NCBI RefSeq assembly: GCF_042850945.1 | Contig: NZ_AP031496.1 | Coordinates: 1,302,001 to 1,366,000, forward strand | Origin: Halioxenophilus aromaticivorans | Lineage (GTDB): Bacteria; Pseudomonadota; Gammaproteobacteria; Pseudomonadales; Cellvibrionaceae | Reading direction: 5' to 3' | Length of the DNA stretch: 64,000 nucleotides | In this document: piece by piece, positions 25,531 through 34,069 of the stretch | How the letters are laid out: every line of letters starts with the position of its first letter | Numbering within the stretch: the stretch's first letter is position 1 | Notes under the pieces: generated by a model | The model's input: the letters and a program-made list of their open reading frames with translations, nothing else | Databases searched by the model: none | What the model was told of the DNA's origin: nothing | Translations under genes and position numbers: made by a program

Positions 25531-26130
25531 GGACGGTTGCAGGCCCCTGAACAATTGATGAGCTGATTATATGTTGTTTTTAAACTATTAGAGTGACGTA
25601 GAGCGTGTTTTTACGCCTCTTTACATCCTCAGTTAGTGAATGTTCAGATAACGTATGATGCGTACCATTGTGATCTGACAACAAGGTTTTGATTCGGTTC
25701 TCTGCAATAAGCAGAAAACGGGAAGAAAAGGCCAGCCGAAAAACTTGCCCTGTGTATGGCGCTCCCCAGGTATGGGGGAAGGCCTGCAGGTAACTCAAAG
25801 ATGGCTCGTCTGGGCGGTGATTTCTATGGCGCACAGCTTTGAATTCGTCCGCAAAATAGCATGCCATAGTCACCATGGCCATAGTCATCATGGCCTTACT
25901 AACGTTGTAAAATCCAATAATATCATCGGGTTATGGTGTGTCTGAGGTTGTGGTTTTGGCAATCGAAATGTCAATTTGCCATGCTCAGAGAGCAGGGTGT
26001 TTGACGCTTTGGAGCGCTCGCTGGTTAAGTGCATGGTCTGCTTGACCTCGCGCTATCACCGCTGGTGGAACCCGTGCGGGCTTCCCTGCCGATAGAGTCG
26101 GCACTTGGTGGGCCCTAGTTAAGAAGGTCT
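25531..26130. other. Gene-poor stretch, possibly degenerate
   Basis: Open frames here are short, have poor ribosome sites and unconvincing translations. A 15-bp direct repeat (GCCATAGTCACCATG at 25863, then GCCATAGTCATCATG at 25878) and a small hairpin (TGCCGA/TCGGCA, 26087-26103) are visible. A remnant of mobile or deleted DNA is possible but not shown. Confidence 0.4.
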
Positions 26131-26331
26131 TTGTTCAAAACGTTAGGGGTTACCTTGGGTCACGAAGAGCAACAACCGAGATATCTGAAATCTGTCGTTC
26201 ATAGAAATGAACATGGCAACATCATCAAAATCGCGGTGGAGAAAACCGATAATCCCCGCTTCCGCACACCTGCCTATGATAACCTCGTAAAAGACGGAAT
26301 TCCCCCTTGGCTAAGGGTGGGGCCTGACTAA
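26131..26331 (+). CDS. Possible small hypothetical protein
   Basis: A 66-codon frame opens with TTG behind AAGAAGG and reads MFKTLGVTLGHEEQQPRYLK at its N-terminus. It ends KDGIPPWLRVGPD. Composition is protein-like and no stop occurs, but I recognise no family. The TTG start and short length keep confidence low. It is convergent with the DUF4153 gene. Confidence 0.3.
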   Translation: MFKTLGVTLGHEEQQPRYLKSVVHRNEHGNIIKIAVEKTDNPRFRTPAYDNLVKDGIPPWLRVGPD

Positions 26332-26413
26332 AAACTGAGTAGGGATGTTGCTCTGTAGCTTATTTTTTATCTGCACGCTTTTTAATCAAAGAGTTGTTTG
26401 TTTGAACAGCGAT

Positions 26414-28126
26414 TCACTCCTGCGTCCAAACTTCAAACCGTGTCTCGCCAATCACAATATCGTTCCATTCAGAGGGTTGTGTGGCTACCTCGCCATCTTC
26501 AAGTGTTTGGTAAAACGCATCGGCGTTGTCTTTTCTGTTCCACAGGGTTTGCAGGTGCAGTGCCCGCCAGTTTGAGTCTTCTTCAACAAAGAGGGTGATT
26601 GTCGTCCAGTCATCCCGCCGTTGTATCCAGAGGTATTCCAAGCGGCCGTCCTGGTTGGCATCCACCGCGCGTAAGTAATTTTTTTGCGTTTTTTGCAAGT
26701 TCCAACGATTTTTAGACTCTTTTTTATAAAGCGTGGTAAGTAGTGGCTCTGGCGGGTTTTGTGTCAAAAACTCTATGCCGGCCATGAATTCTTCTCTGGT
26801 TGAACTGGGTTGTTTATGATCGGCGTAAAGCGCATTGATTCGTACCGTTAGGTTGGGGTGCGTATCCGCGTATTTTTCTTTTAAGGATTGCAGGGCTTCA
26901 TAGCCCTGTCTCGCCAGGTGGCGGCGAAAATAGTAAATATCGAAGTCATCTACGGCGACTGTATTGTCGGCAAGGCGTTGCAGTTGATCGGCTGTGGTCA
27001 TTTTGCGGAAATCCACCAGCGGGGAATTCACCAGCAACATTACGCCCAACACCACCAGGCCAATGGCCACATTGACCTTACTAAGTTGATGGACCCAGTG
27101 GTCTCGATTTTTTGCGATCCCCCACCAATAACCCAGCGGAAACAGGGCCAATAGGAACCAAATCAAAAACGCCCAATAGCGGCTAAGGCTCCAACCGTAT
27201 TGCTCTACCCGTAGGCTCAGGCCGTAAAAACTGATGGCGCTATAAATGGGTAAAGCGGCAACACCCAGGTAGACAAAGCGATGCAGCCATTTGGAGTAGG
27301 GCCAATTGTCGGGTTCGTCTTGATAAACGGCGTTAACAAAAAACAGCATTAAGGCCTGCATGCACAATATCAGGCTACTGCCACCACTTTCCCATAATGG
27401 AGTGAGGCCTGTGAAGGGCAGTGCGGTTAGAAACAGCAGTGACACCAATACCAGAACAACGAGTAAAAATTTCATCAAGGCCTGTTGCAGGCGAGTGATG
27501 GTGTCGATAACGCGTGTTTGGCTGCGAAAGATGATGACCCCAAAGCCATTGGCCAGGGCCAGTGCCGGATAGTAAAACCAGTGTTGTTCAAACAAGTTGT
27601 GAAAGAAGTTGATTCCGATGGCTTTAAACAGCGCTCCCCAAAGCAGCAGTATTAACCAAAAACAGCCAGCGAAAAGCAGCGCAAGGCAGAGCGTTAGAAA
27701 GTTACGCCAGGACCAAAGAAACAGGGCGCTGTAACTAACACGTTCCCCCAGGGCGCATTGTTGGCTGTACATCAGTGCTTTAAATGTGGCAATGGCCATG
27801 GTGAGTACAAAACTCAACAGCACCGCATCAAAACGAATATGCTCTATGGGGGTGGCTTGGTAGCCGGTATAGTACCCGAGCAAACCGCAAAGTAGAGCAA
27901 AGGGTAGCGTGAATTTGACGATGGCTTTGGTATTGTAGGGGGTAAGCCCGAGCAGCAGCATGGTGGGCCAAATAAAGGCTAAGCTGTAGAGCGCGAATAG
28001 CCACTGTGGTTGCTGGTGGGGCCAGTAGTGCAGCTCAATGGCCTGGTGCAAATAGAGCAGGCATAGGCCCTGCACCAACGATATCAGTACCATCAGTTTG
28101 CTGGGCAGCTCCTGGGGCTTATCCAT
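26414..28126 (-). CDS. DUF4153-type polytopic membrane protein
   Basis: 570 residues. The first ~390 carry about ten to eleven hydrophobic helices (e.g. LMVLISLVQGLCLLYL, LALLFAGCFWLILLLWGALF, FLLVVLVLVSLLFLTALPFTGL, AIGLVVLGVMLLVNSPL). The FLTLCLALLFAGCFWLILLLW and SISFYGLSLRVEQYGWSLSRYW-like segments are typical of DUF4153 proteins. The last ~170 residues are soluble and contain an EF-hand-like stretch (DANQDGRLEYLWI), followed by a beta-rich domain. Function is unknown. The start is supported by AAGGAA about eight nt upstream. Confidence 0.82.
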   Translation of the reverse strand: MDKPQELPSKLMVLISLVQGLCLLYLHQAIELHYWPHQQPQWLFALYSLAFIWPTMLLLGLTPYNTKAIVKFTLPFALLCGLLGYYTGYQATPIEHIRFDAVLLSFVLTMAIATFKALMYSQQCALGERVSYSALFLWSWRNFLTLCLALLFAGCFWLILLLWGALFKAIGINFFHNLFEQHWFYYPALALANGFGVIIFRSQTRVIDTITRLQQALMKFLLVVLVLVSLLFLTALPFTGLTPLWESGGSSLILCMQALMLFFVNAVYQDEPDNWPYSKWLHRFVYLGVAALPIYSAISFYGLSLRVEQYGWSLSRYWAFLIWFLLALFPLGYWWGIAKNRDHWVHQLSKVNVAIGLVVLGVMLLVNSPLVDFRKMTTADQLQRLADNTVAVDDFDIYYFRRHLARQGYEALQSLKEKYADTHPNLTVRINALYADHKQPSSTREEFMAGIEFLTQNPPEPLLTTLYKKESKNRWNLQKTQKNYLRAVDANQDGRLEYLWIQRRDDWTTITLFVEEDSNWRALHLQTLWNRKDNADAFYQTLEDGEVATQPSEWNDIVIGETRFEVWTQE

Positions 28127-28648
28127 AAGAGTAATTCCTTTTAATCTTGGCCAAGTATTTCGCTGGGCTCAGGCGCATTGGTTGCTTCGGGCTTTGAGGC
28201 ATTTTAGTCTTTTGGGTTCAAAGTTTTTGAGCCTCTTGTGGCCGACTCCTCATCTAACCAAGCCCCCATCTAACAGAGCCCTAATGGTTCAGTTCTCATC
28301 GGCTGAAAATACTGACTGAAAATAACCCCATGCGCTGTCTTGGCATTTATATTTTTTGCTGCTAAACAGAAATGTTTTGTGCTCAAAGGTAGTGCAGCAC
28401 TTAACCTCTAAACTAAATTTGATCTTTCAAAAGGTCAGCAAGTAACAGCGCGAAGTCCACATATTTTGGAATCATTATTCGGATGCGGCAGGGGATTAAC
28501 GGCTCTATGACCATAATCGCTCATTCTTCGCGTATCTTGTCTCGTAATCTCGCCAAAGCTAGCCTCAAAAGTGCCATTGATCTCTACAGACTCAATGGTG
28601 ACCAATAAGGCAGCAACCCCGCTCATAGTTTAAAATATCCTTTTTTTA
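28127..28648. other. Intergenic region before the abiE locus
   Basis: About 520 bp without a supported gene. A 63-codon reverse frame (28435-28626, MSGVAALLVTIESVEINGTF...) opens 23 bp from the first abiE operator. It lacks a good ribosome site and a known family, so I leave it uncalled. Confidence 0.4.
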
Positions 28649-28663
28649 GGTACTTAAAGTACC
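28649..28663. promoter_or_regulatory. abiE operator 1 (palindrome GGTACT-N3-AGTACC)
   Basis: GGTACTTAAAGTACC has perfect 6-bp arms around TAA. An identical pair of arms recurs at 28721-28735, with a centre-to-centre distance of 72 bp. Characterised AbiEi antitoxins repress their own promoter by binding paired inverted repeats, so these are the expected autoregulatory sites. Confidence 0.75.
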
Positions 28664-28691
28664 AAAAAAAGACAAAATATAAACCTTTTGA

Positions 28692-28719
28692 TTGATTGAG
28701 TTTAAAAAATTGGTTAAAT
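28692..28719 (+). promoter_or_regulatory. Candidate abiE promoter between the operators
   Basis: TTGATT (28692-28697), a 16-nt spacer and TTAAAT (28714-28719) resemble -35 and -10 boxes. The usual start, about 7 nt after the -10, would fall on or next to the ATG at 28727. With no Shine-Dalgarno present, this suggests a leaderless transcript. The motif matches are modest. Confidence 0.35.
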
Positions 28720-28720
28720 T

Positions 28721-28735
28721 GGTACTATGAGTACC
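28721..28735. promoter_or_regulatory. abiE operator 2, enclosing the antitoxin start codon
   Basis: GGTACTATGAGTACC has the same arms as operator 1. Its 3-nt centre is the ATG start codon of the antitoxin gene, so repressor binding here would cover both the probable transcription start and the initiation codon. Confidence 0.75.
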
Positions 28736-29500
28736 GAAAATGAGTCAAAATTAAACCATCTGCTCAGCACTCAGCCTTTGGGCGTCGTGCTCTCTTCGGC
28801 ATGGCTAGCTGATCAGGGTTACAGCCTTGATTTGCAGAAACGCTACAAGCGAAGCCAGTGGTTTGATTCTATCGGTACAGGGGCGTTGATACGCCATAGC
28901 GATCAGGTGGACTATCTGGGCGGCATCTATGCCTTACAAAGCCAATTAGGTCTATCTGTGCATCCAGCCGGTAAAACAGCGCTATCCATGCAGGGCAAGG
29001 CGCATTATTTGGAACTGGCGACTAAATCAGTCCAGCTCTTTGGCGGCAAGGATGACAGTCTGCCCCTTTGGTTCAAAAAGCGGGATTGGGGTGTCAGTGT
29101 GGATTGTAAACTGACATCGTTTCTACCGCCGGAACTTGGCTTGGTAGAAATGCAGCATAAGGGCTTTAAGGTAAGAGTATCCAGCCCCGCCAGAGCGGTT
29201 ATGGAGTGTCTTTACCTAGCACCTAAGTCGCAGCCGCTTTTGGAAGTGTTTGAGTTGATGGAAGGGCTAAACAATCTGCGGCCAGCCAGCGTTCAAAAAT
29301 TGCTGGAAGGTTGTACTTCTGTGAAGGTAAAACGCCTATTTATATACTTGGCGGATAAGGCAGGCCATGAATGGCTTAGCTATATCAACCTCGATAAGGT
29401 TGATCTGGGTTCAGGTAAGCGATCAATCGTGAATGACGGTGTATATGTTTCGAAGTATCAAATAACTGTCCCCAAGGAGCTGGAAGCTGTTCATGAATGA
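28727..29500 (+). CDS. abiEi: AbiEi-type antitoxin (type IV toxin-antitoxin)
   Basis: 257 residues. An N-terminal winged-helix region (KLNHLLSTQPLGVVLSSAWLADQGYSLDLQKRYKRSQWFDSIGTGALIR) precedes the C-terminal antitoxin domain (LPPELGLVEMQHKGFKVRVSSPARAVMECLYLAPK... and EWLSYINLDKVDLGSGKRSIV). This layout matches the AbiEi_3-type antitoxins of abortive-infection loci. The N-domain of such proteins binds operator repeats; the C-domain neutralises AbiEii. The frame is intact with no Shine-Dalgarno before the ATG. Its last codons overlap the start of the toxin gene by 8 nt (ATGAATGA), the usual coupling. The toxin gene itself is broken. Confidence 0.88.
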   Translation: MSTENESKLNHLLSTQPLGVVLSSAWLADQGYSLDLQKRYKRSQWFDSIGTGALIRHSDQVDYLGGIYALQSQLGLSVHPAGKTALSMQGKAHYLELATKSVQLFGGKDDSLPLWFKKRDWGVSVDCKLTSFLPPELGLVEMQHKGFKVRVSSPARAVMECLYLAPKSQPLLEVFELMEGLNNLRPASVQKLLEGCTSVKVKRLFIYLADKAGHEWLSYINLDKVDLGSGKRSIVNDGVYVSKYQITVPKELEAVHE

Positions 29501-30390
29501 AGCCTATAAAAGCAGGCCAGGTTTCTTTTGAATGTGCTGCCTGAAGTCGCCAAGTAAGAGACCTTTGCCATGAATGGCGGTACGGCGTCAATCTCTTTTA
29601 ACGTGATATGCCAAGGCTGTCAGTGGACATCGACTTAACCTATGTCGAGATCGCTGAGCGGAATGAAACGCTCCAAGGCATTAATGCAGCTTTGTTAAGG
29701 ATTAAAAAGCGTATAGAAGCGCTGCGTCCTTCGATTCGGGTTCAACACAAAGATAAGGTTTGTAAGTTACAGCTTGATGAGCGCGGTGTACTCATCAAGA
29801 TTGAAGTGAATATGGTAGGGCGGGGCTTGCTAGGCGAGCCGAGTAAAGCGCCTCTTTGCGAAGCTGCTCAAGAGCTGTTCGATGCCTTTTGCGCCATGCC
29901 GCTGGTGCCGTTGGCGCAGCTATATGGCGGCAAGTTATGGGCTGCTTTAGATAGGCAGCACCCAAGAGATTTATTTGATGTAAAGCTCTTGTTTGAAAAC
30001 GAGGGGTTAACGGACGAGATCAAGCAAGGATTTATTCTAGGCCTGGTGAGCAGTAATCGCCCGACCCATGAAATGCTTGATCCACACTTACTTGATCAGC
30101 GCACAGCTTTTGAAAATCAGTTTGAAGGCATGACGACGATAGAGTTTAGTTACGATGATTATGAGGCCACACGGCTTCAGCTTATCGAAGCGGTAAAGGC
30201 CAGCTTGAGCGAAGAAGATAAGGCTTTTCTATTGAGCCTAAATCGCCTCACGCCAGATTGGTTGATCTACGACTTTCAGGATTTTCCATCGGTGAAGTGG
30301 AAGCTTCTGAACTTGGAGAAATTCAAGAACGATAATCCAGAGGCTTATCAGCAACAACTGAGTGAGCTGGAATGTATTCTGGAGCAGTAA
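29493..30390 (+). pseudogene. abiEii: Decayed AbiEii-type nucleotidyltransferase toxin
   Basis: Reading from the ATG at 29493 gives MNEAYK and then falls out of frame. The expected toxin sequence continues in pieces. KQARFLLNVLPEVAK is in the next frame and ends at a TAA (29555-29557) where Glu is expected. ETFAMNGGTA follows in the same frame. A second single-base loss lies near 29588, and in the new frame another TAA (29599-29601) comes just before RDMPRLSVDIDLTYVEIAE. From 29602 the frame is open to 30390 and carries the rest of an AbiEii protein. The GGTA nucleotidyltransferase motif and the DID motif are thus in different frames. Two deletions plus two nonsense codons within ~110 bp make an active toxin very unlikely. 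The residual 260-codon frame from ATG 29608 would lack the GG motif. Confidence 0.85.
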
Positions 30391-30490
30391 TTTATAGCGC
30401 GGTTGTTTATTGGTAATATAGCGCGCTTTTCCGTCCCGAAAGGGCAATGTAACGAACAAATGCAGATTTAGGCGTAAATAAGGTTCAGGT

Positions 30491-32071
30491 ATGGCTGATA
30501 GCAATTTTCTTAACGAAATCAACAACAGGCGCACGTTTGCTATCATCTCGCACCCGGATGCGGGTAAAACCACCATCACCGAAAAGCTGTTGTTGTTCGG
30601 TAACGCCATTCAAACAGCCGGTTCGGTGAAGGGAAAACGTGGCCCCCATGCTAAGTCTGACTGGATGACCATGGAGCAGGAGCGCGGTATCTCGGTAACC
30701 TCTTCGGTGATGCAGTTTCCCTACAAAGATCGCACCGTAAACCTATTGGATACCCCCGGGCACGAGGATTTCTCGGAAGATACCTACCGCACACTGACTG
30801 CGGTGGATTCTGTGCTTATGGTGATTGACGGTGCCAAAGGCGTGGAAGACCGCACCATCAAGCTGATGGAGGTCTGCCGGTTGCGTGACACGCCCATATT
30901 ATCGTTCATTAATAAAATGGACCGTGATATTCGTGACCCGATTGAGGTTATGGATGAAATCGAAGATGTACTCAAAATCTCAGCCGCGCCGATCAATTGG
31001 CCGCTGGGTATGGGTAAAGAATTTAAAGGCGTGTACAACCTGTACACTGATACCGTGCACGTATTTCAGTCGGGCATGGGCCATACCATCAACGACGATT
31101 TGCAAATCAAAGGTTTGGACAGCCCAGAATTTGATCAGTTAATGGGCTCGTATGCCGATGACGCGCGCGAAGAAATTGAATTGGTGCGTGGTGCCACTAA
31201 CGAGTTCGACCTAGAAGCCTACTTGGCGGGCCAGCTGACGCCGGTGTTTTTTGGTACTGCCCTAGGTAATTTTGGTGTGCGCGAAATGCTCGATGGTTTT
31301 GTGGAGTGGGCGCCGGCGCCATTGGGTCGCGCAACCCACGATCGAGAAGTGGCGCCCACCGAGACTGATTTCAGTGGCTTTGTGTTTAAAATCCAAGCCA
31401 ATATGGACCCAAAGCACCGCGATCGCATTGCGTTTATGCGGGTGTGCTCCGGCGCCTACAAGCAGGGCATGAAGATGCGGCATGTGCGTATTGGCAAAGA
31501 CATCAAAATTGCCGATGCCGTGACCTTTTTGGCGGGCGACCGCAGTTCGGTAGATGAGGCTGTCTCCGGCGATATTATTGGCTTACACAACCACGGTACC
31601 ATCCAAATTGGCGACACTTTCACCCAGGGTGAGCCGCTAAAGTTCACCGGTATTCCGCACTTTGCCCCAGAACTGTTCCGCCGTATCCGCTTAAAAGACC
31701 CACTGAAAACCAAAGCGCTGCAAAAAGGCCTGCAGCAGCTGTCGGAAGAGGGCAGCACCCAGGTGTTTTTCCCGGTCAATAACAACGACATCGTCGTGGG
31801 CGCCGTGGGGGTTCTGCAATTTGAAGTGGTGGCCTATCGCTTAAAAGACGAATACAAAGTTGAGGCTATTTACGAGCCGGTAAACGTACAAACCGCGCGC
31901 TGGATTGAAGGTGACAACAAGGCCATTGAAGAAATCAAGCGCAAAGCCAGTGATAACATCGCCATTGATGGTGGCGGCCATTTAACCTACTTGGCGCCGA
32001 CCCGGGTTAATTTGAATTTGGCCGAAGAGCGTCACCCAGATATTCAGTTCCGCTCCACGCGGGAACACTAG
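30491..32071 (+). CDS. prfC: Peptide chain release factor 3
   Basis: 526 residues, the usual RF3 length. This translational GTPase removes RF1/RF2 from the ribosome after termination. The G-domain motifs are complete: G1 SHPDAGKTT, switch I with QERGISVTSS, G3 DTPGHEDF, G4 NKMD and G5 around SAAPINWPLG. Domains II and III follow, ending HPDIQFRSTREH. Nothing is unusual. It is followed 27 bp later by an acyltransferase gene, probably in the same transcript. Confidence 0.97.
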   Translation: MADSNFLNEINNRRTFAIISHPDAGKTTITEKLLLFGNAIQTAGSVKGKRGPHAKSDWMTMEQERGISVTSSVMQFPYKDRTVNLLDTPGHEDFSEDTYRTLTAVDSVLMVIDGAKGVEDRTIKLMEVCRLRDTPILSFINKMDRDIRDPIEVMDEIEDVLKISAAPINWPLGMGKEFKGVYNLYTDTVHVFQSGMGHTINDDLQIKGLDSPEFDQLMGSYADDAREEIELVRGATNEFDLEAYLAGQLTPVFFGTALGNFGVREMLDGFVEWAPAPLGRATHDREVAPTETDFSGFVFKIQANMDPKHRDRIAFMRVCSGAYKQGMKMRHVRIGKDIKIADAVTFLAGDRSSVDEAVSGDIIGLHNHGTIQIGDTFTQGEPLKFTGIPHFAPELFRRIRLKDPLKTKALQKGLQQLSEEGSTQVFFPVNNNDIVVGAVGVLQFEVVAYRLKDEYKVEAIYEPVNVQTARWIEGDNKAIEEIKRKASDNIAIDGGGHLTYLAPTRVNLNLAEERHPDIQFRSTREH

Positions 32072-32098
32072 GTACCGAGCAGTAGTTGGAGGTTGGCC

Positions 32099-32743
32099 AT
32101 GACACAGCCCGGATCTGACAACAATAGCAAGCCCTACCAAAAACCGCTGCCCAGGCCGGTGGAAGAATTGACCTTGCCACTGGCCATGCCGCGCATGGGC
32201 AATCGATTTAGCCGCTGGTTAGGGCGCAAATTAATGGCGCTCAGTGGCTGGCAGGTGGCTGGAGAAATACCCAACCAGCGGCACTTGGTGATTGCCGCCG
32301 CCCCCCATACCTCCAACTGGGATTTCATCCATGCCATGTGTTTGGTATTGGCAGTTGGGGTTAAATTTTCCTATTTAATGAAGCAAGAGGCGTTTTTTTG
32401 GCCGTTTAAAGGTTTGTTTATAGCCCTGGGAGGGATCCCGGTAGATCGCACCCGTGGCGATGAAATTATGAGCCAAATGCAGGAGTGGTTTAATCACAAC
32501 CCCAATTGTTGGGTAGCCATGACTCCTGAGGGCACTCGCGGTGAAGTGTCACGCTTTAAAACCGGTTTTCTGCGCATCGCCCAGGCGGTGGATGCTCCCA
32601 TCATGTTGGTTGCTTTTAGTTACCCTAACAAAACTTTTTACTTCGCCGAACCCCCACCGTTAAGCGGCGATATCGACACCGACGCCGACGTCATTAAGGC
32701 GTTTTTTGATGAACATTTTGGAGGTTCTAAACCTCGCAGGTAA
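32099..32743 (+). CDS. PlsC-like lysophospholipid acyltransferase
   Basis: 214 residues from the ATG at 32099, which has TGGAGG seven nt upstream. The acyltransferase HX4D motif is HTSNWD (about residues 77-82). Other motifs are GGIPVDRTRG and TPEGTRGEVSRFKTGFLRIA, and a hydrophobic segment follows. The family acylates lysophosphatidic acid or related acceptors at the inner membrane. It is a shorter homologue of the compact type often present besides the main PlsC. Confidence 0.87.
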   Translation: MTQPGSDNNSKPYQKPLPRPVEELTLPLAMPRMGNRFSRWLGRKLMALSGWQVAGEIPNQRHLVIAAAPHTSNWDFIHAMCLVLAVGVKFSYLMKQEAFFWPFKGLFIALGGIPVDRTRGDEIMSQMQEWFNHNPNCWVAMTPEGTRGEVSRFKTGFLRIAQAVDAPIMLVAFSYPNKTFYFAEPPPLSGDIDTDADVIKAFFDEHFGGSKPRR

Positions 32744-32840
32744 ATAAAATGCGGGCGTGGTGATTGGGGGAAGCGGCGGCTATTTCTGAGCTGGCAGGGA
32801 GGGAAGCCGACAAATTAGAGCGTGTGTCTGGACGTGCAAG

Positions 32841-32867
32841 GGTGATACGGCAGGGGGCCGTATCACC
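32841..32867. repeat. Perfect 11-bp-stem hairpin between convergent genes
   Basis: GGTGATACGGC and GCCGTATCACC pair across a 5-nt loop. It lies between the acyltransferase gene and the convergent barrel gene. There is no T tract on either side, so it may block transcription or stabilise 3' ends rather than act as a standard terminator. Confidence 0.7.
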
Positions 32868-32878
32868 AAAGCTATCGA

Positions 32879-34069
32879 TTAAAAGCGAACCGAAGCTGTA
32901 ACTGCGAACAAACGCCAATCTTTTTCCATGGCGGCGGGGTTGGGGTTTTCTAATAAAGAAAGCCAACCAGTGCCTTTTATGTCGTGAACTTCAGCGCTAA
33001 TCAAAAGGTGCTGATTTATGTCCCAACGTAGGCCTAGTGTCCAATCCTTCGCGTAACGGGTGTACCCAGGGTAGGGGTAGAAAGGGTTGCTAGCGAATTC
33101 CTCGCCTTTTTTGTCATCGTTATCCCACACTAAGCTGTCGTATCTGAGCTGAACGGTAAGTGAGTTTGATATCCGATATGCGGCTTGTAAAAAGTAGCTG
33201 GTGCCCGCGAGCTTCCAGTCGGGTAACACTTCTAAGTTGGTAAGTTCAGTTTTTCTCCGGGCCCATTCGGTAGTCAGTTCCCATTTCTCTGTATTGTACT
33301 GCGCAGACAAAATGATAGGTTGGAATGAGAGGTCACCGTCGCGAATAATTGGGTCATTCTTAGGTTGATACTCTAAATTTAGATCCGCGGCCGTAAGCGC
33401 TAAACGAATTTTTCCAAAATCATGCTCGTAGAGTACTCTACCTAGCCAACTCGTGGTTCCTTCCAGAGAGCCGGGGCGAGACGTTCCAAAAAGTGCCGGT
33501 TCTAAATCGGGGTCTCTGGTTCTCGGCTCAGCTATAGATAGCTGGAAGGAGAGGTCGTTTTGTTCACTAAATTTATCATAAAATATAAACACGCCGTCGG
33601 ACGATAACGCGAGGTTCCGGTTTACATCGAAATAAATGGATTGTGGTAGTAGCGTACCAGGTCGTGTTGCGGCTACGTCTCTTGATTCATTGTAAAAGCC
33701 GAGAGGATTAACAACGCGACCCACGCGAATTCCTGTGTTGCTGGAGCTGGTGGTTAGCAATTGGTATTCTAAAAAACCGTAATCTAGGCGGATGCTGCCG
33801 TCATCCGTATTACCCGCGTCGCGTGCTACAGCTTGAACTGCTAGCTTTAGCTTCTTGGTGGGCGCCCACAATGTGTTAATGCCCAATTCAAAAAAATCGA
33901 AGCTCCCGTCGCTGCTTTCGCCAAAAAAGTTATTCTCAGAGGAATAAAGGTAGCTTTGTGTGGCAAAACCGTGGAAATCAATTTCCTTCAGAGCATCCTG
34001 CGCGGAAACTGCACCAGCGCTACCTGCTAGAAGGATCGTGGATAGGTGAAGCTGCCAGTGGTGTTTCAT
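32879..34069 (-). CDS. Outer-membrane beta-barrel (porin-like) protein
   Basis: 396 residues. A signal peptide (MKHHWQLHLSTILLAGSAGAVSA, then QDALKEIDFHGFATQSYLYSSENN) precedes alternating amphipathic strands typical of a 16-strand-like barrel. The protein ends in Phe (WRLFAVTASVRF). Segments such as RLDYGFLEYQ, GIRVGRVVNPLGFYNESRD and LTVQLRYDSLVW resemble porin-like proteins of marine gammaproteobacteria. Its ATG overlaps the stop of a PBP-like gene by 4 nt (ATGA), so the two are translated together and probably work on the same solute. The solute is unknown. Confidence 0.8.
   Translation of the reverse strand: MKHHWQLHLSTILLAGSAGAVSAQDALKEIDFHGFATQSYLYSSENNFFGESSDGSFDFFELGINTLWAPTKKLKLAVQAVARDAGNTDDGSIRLDYGFLEYQLLTTSSSNTGIRVGRVVNPLGFYNESRDVAATRPGTLLPQSIYFDVNRNLALSSDGVFIFYDKFSEQNDLSFQLSIAEPRTRDPDLEPALFGTSRPGSLEGTTSWLGRVLYEHDFGKIRLALTAADLNLEYQPKNDPIIRDGDLSFQPIILSAQYNTEKWELTTEWARRKTELTNLEVLPDWKLAGTSYFLQAAYRISNSLTVQLRYDSLVWDNDDKKGEEFASNPFYPYPGYTRYAKDWTLGLRWDINQHLLISAEVHDIKGTGWLSLLENPNPAAMEKDWRLFAVTASVRF

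Noticed and set aside
25580..25891. 103-codon reverse frame starting MMTMAMVTMACYF
   Set aside because: It begins in a local direct repeat, has a low-complexity start, no ribosome site and no family resemblance.
26087..26103. Small hairpin TGCCGA/TCGGCA
   Set aside because: Six-bp stem without a T tract or neighbouring gene end; probably chance.
28435..28626. 63-codon reverse frame adjoining the first abiE operator
   Set aside because: No ribosome site at a useful distance and no recognisable sequence; kept only as a note, although its start is 23 bp from the operator.
29493..29608. Programmed frameshift in abiEii
   Set aside because: Two separate single-base shifts plus two nonsense codons would all need to be bypassed; decay is simpler.
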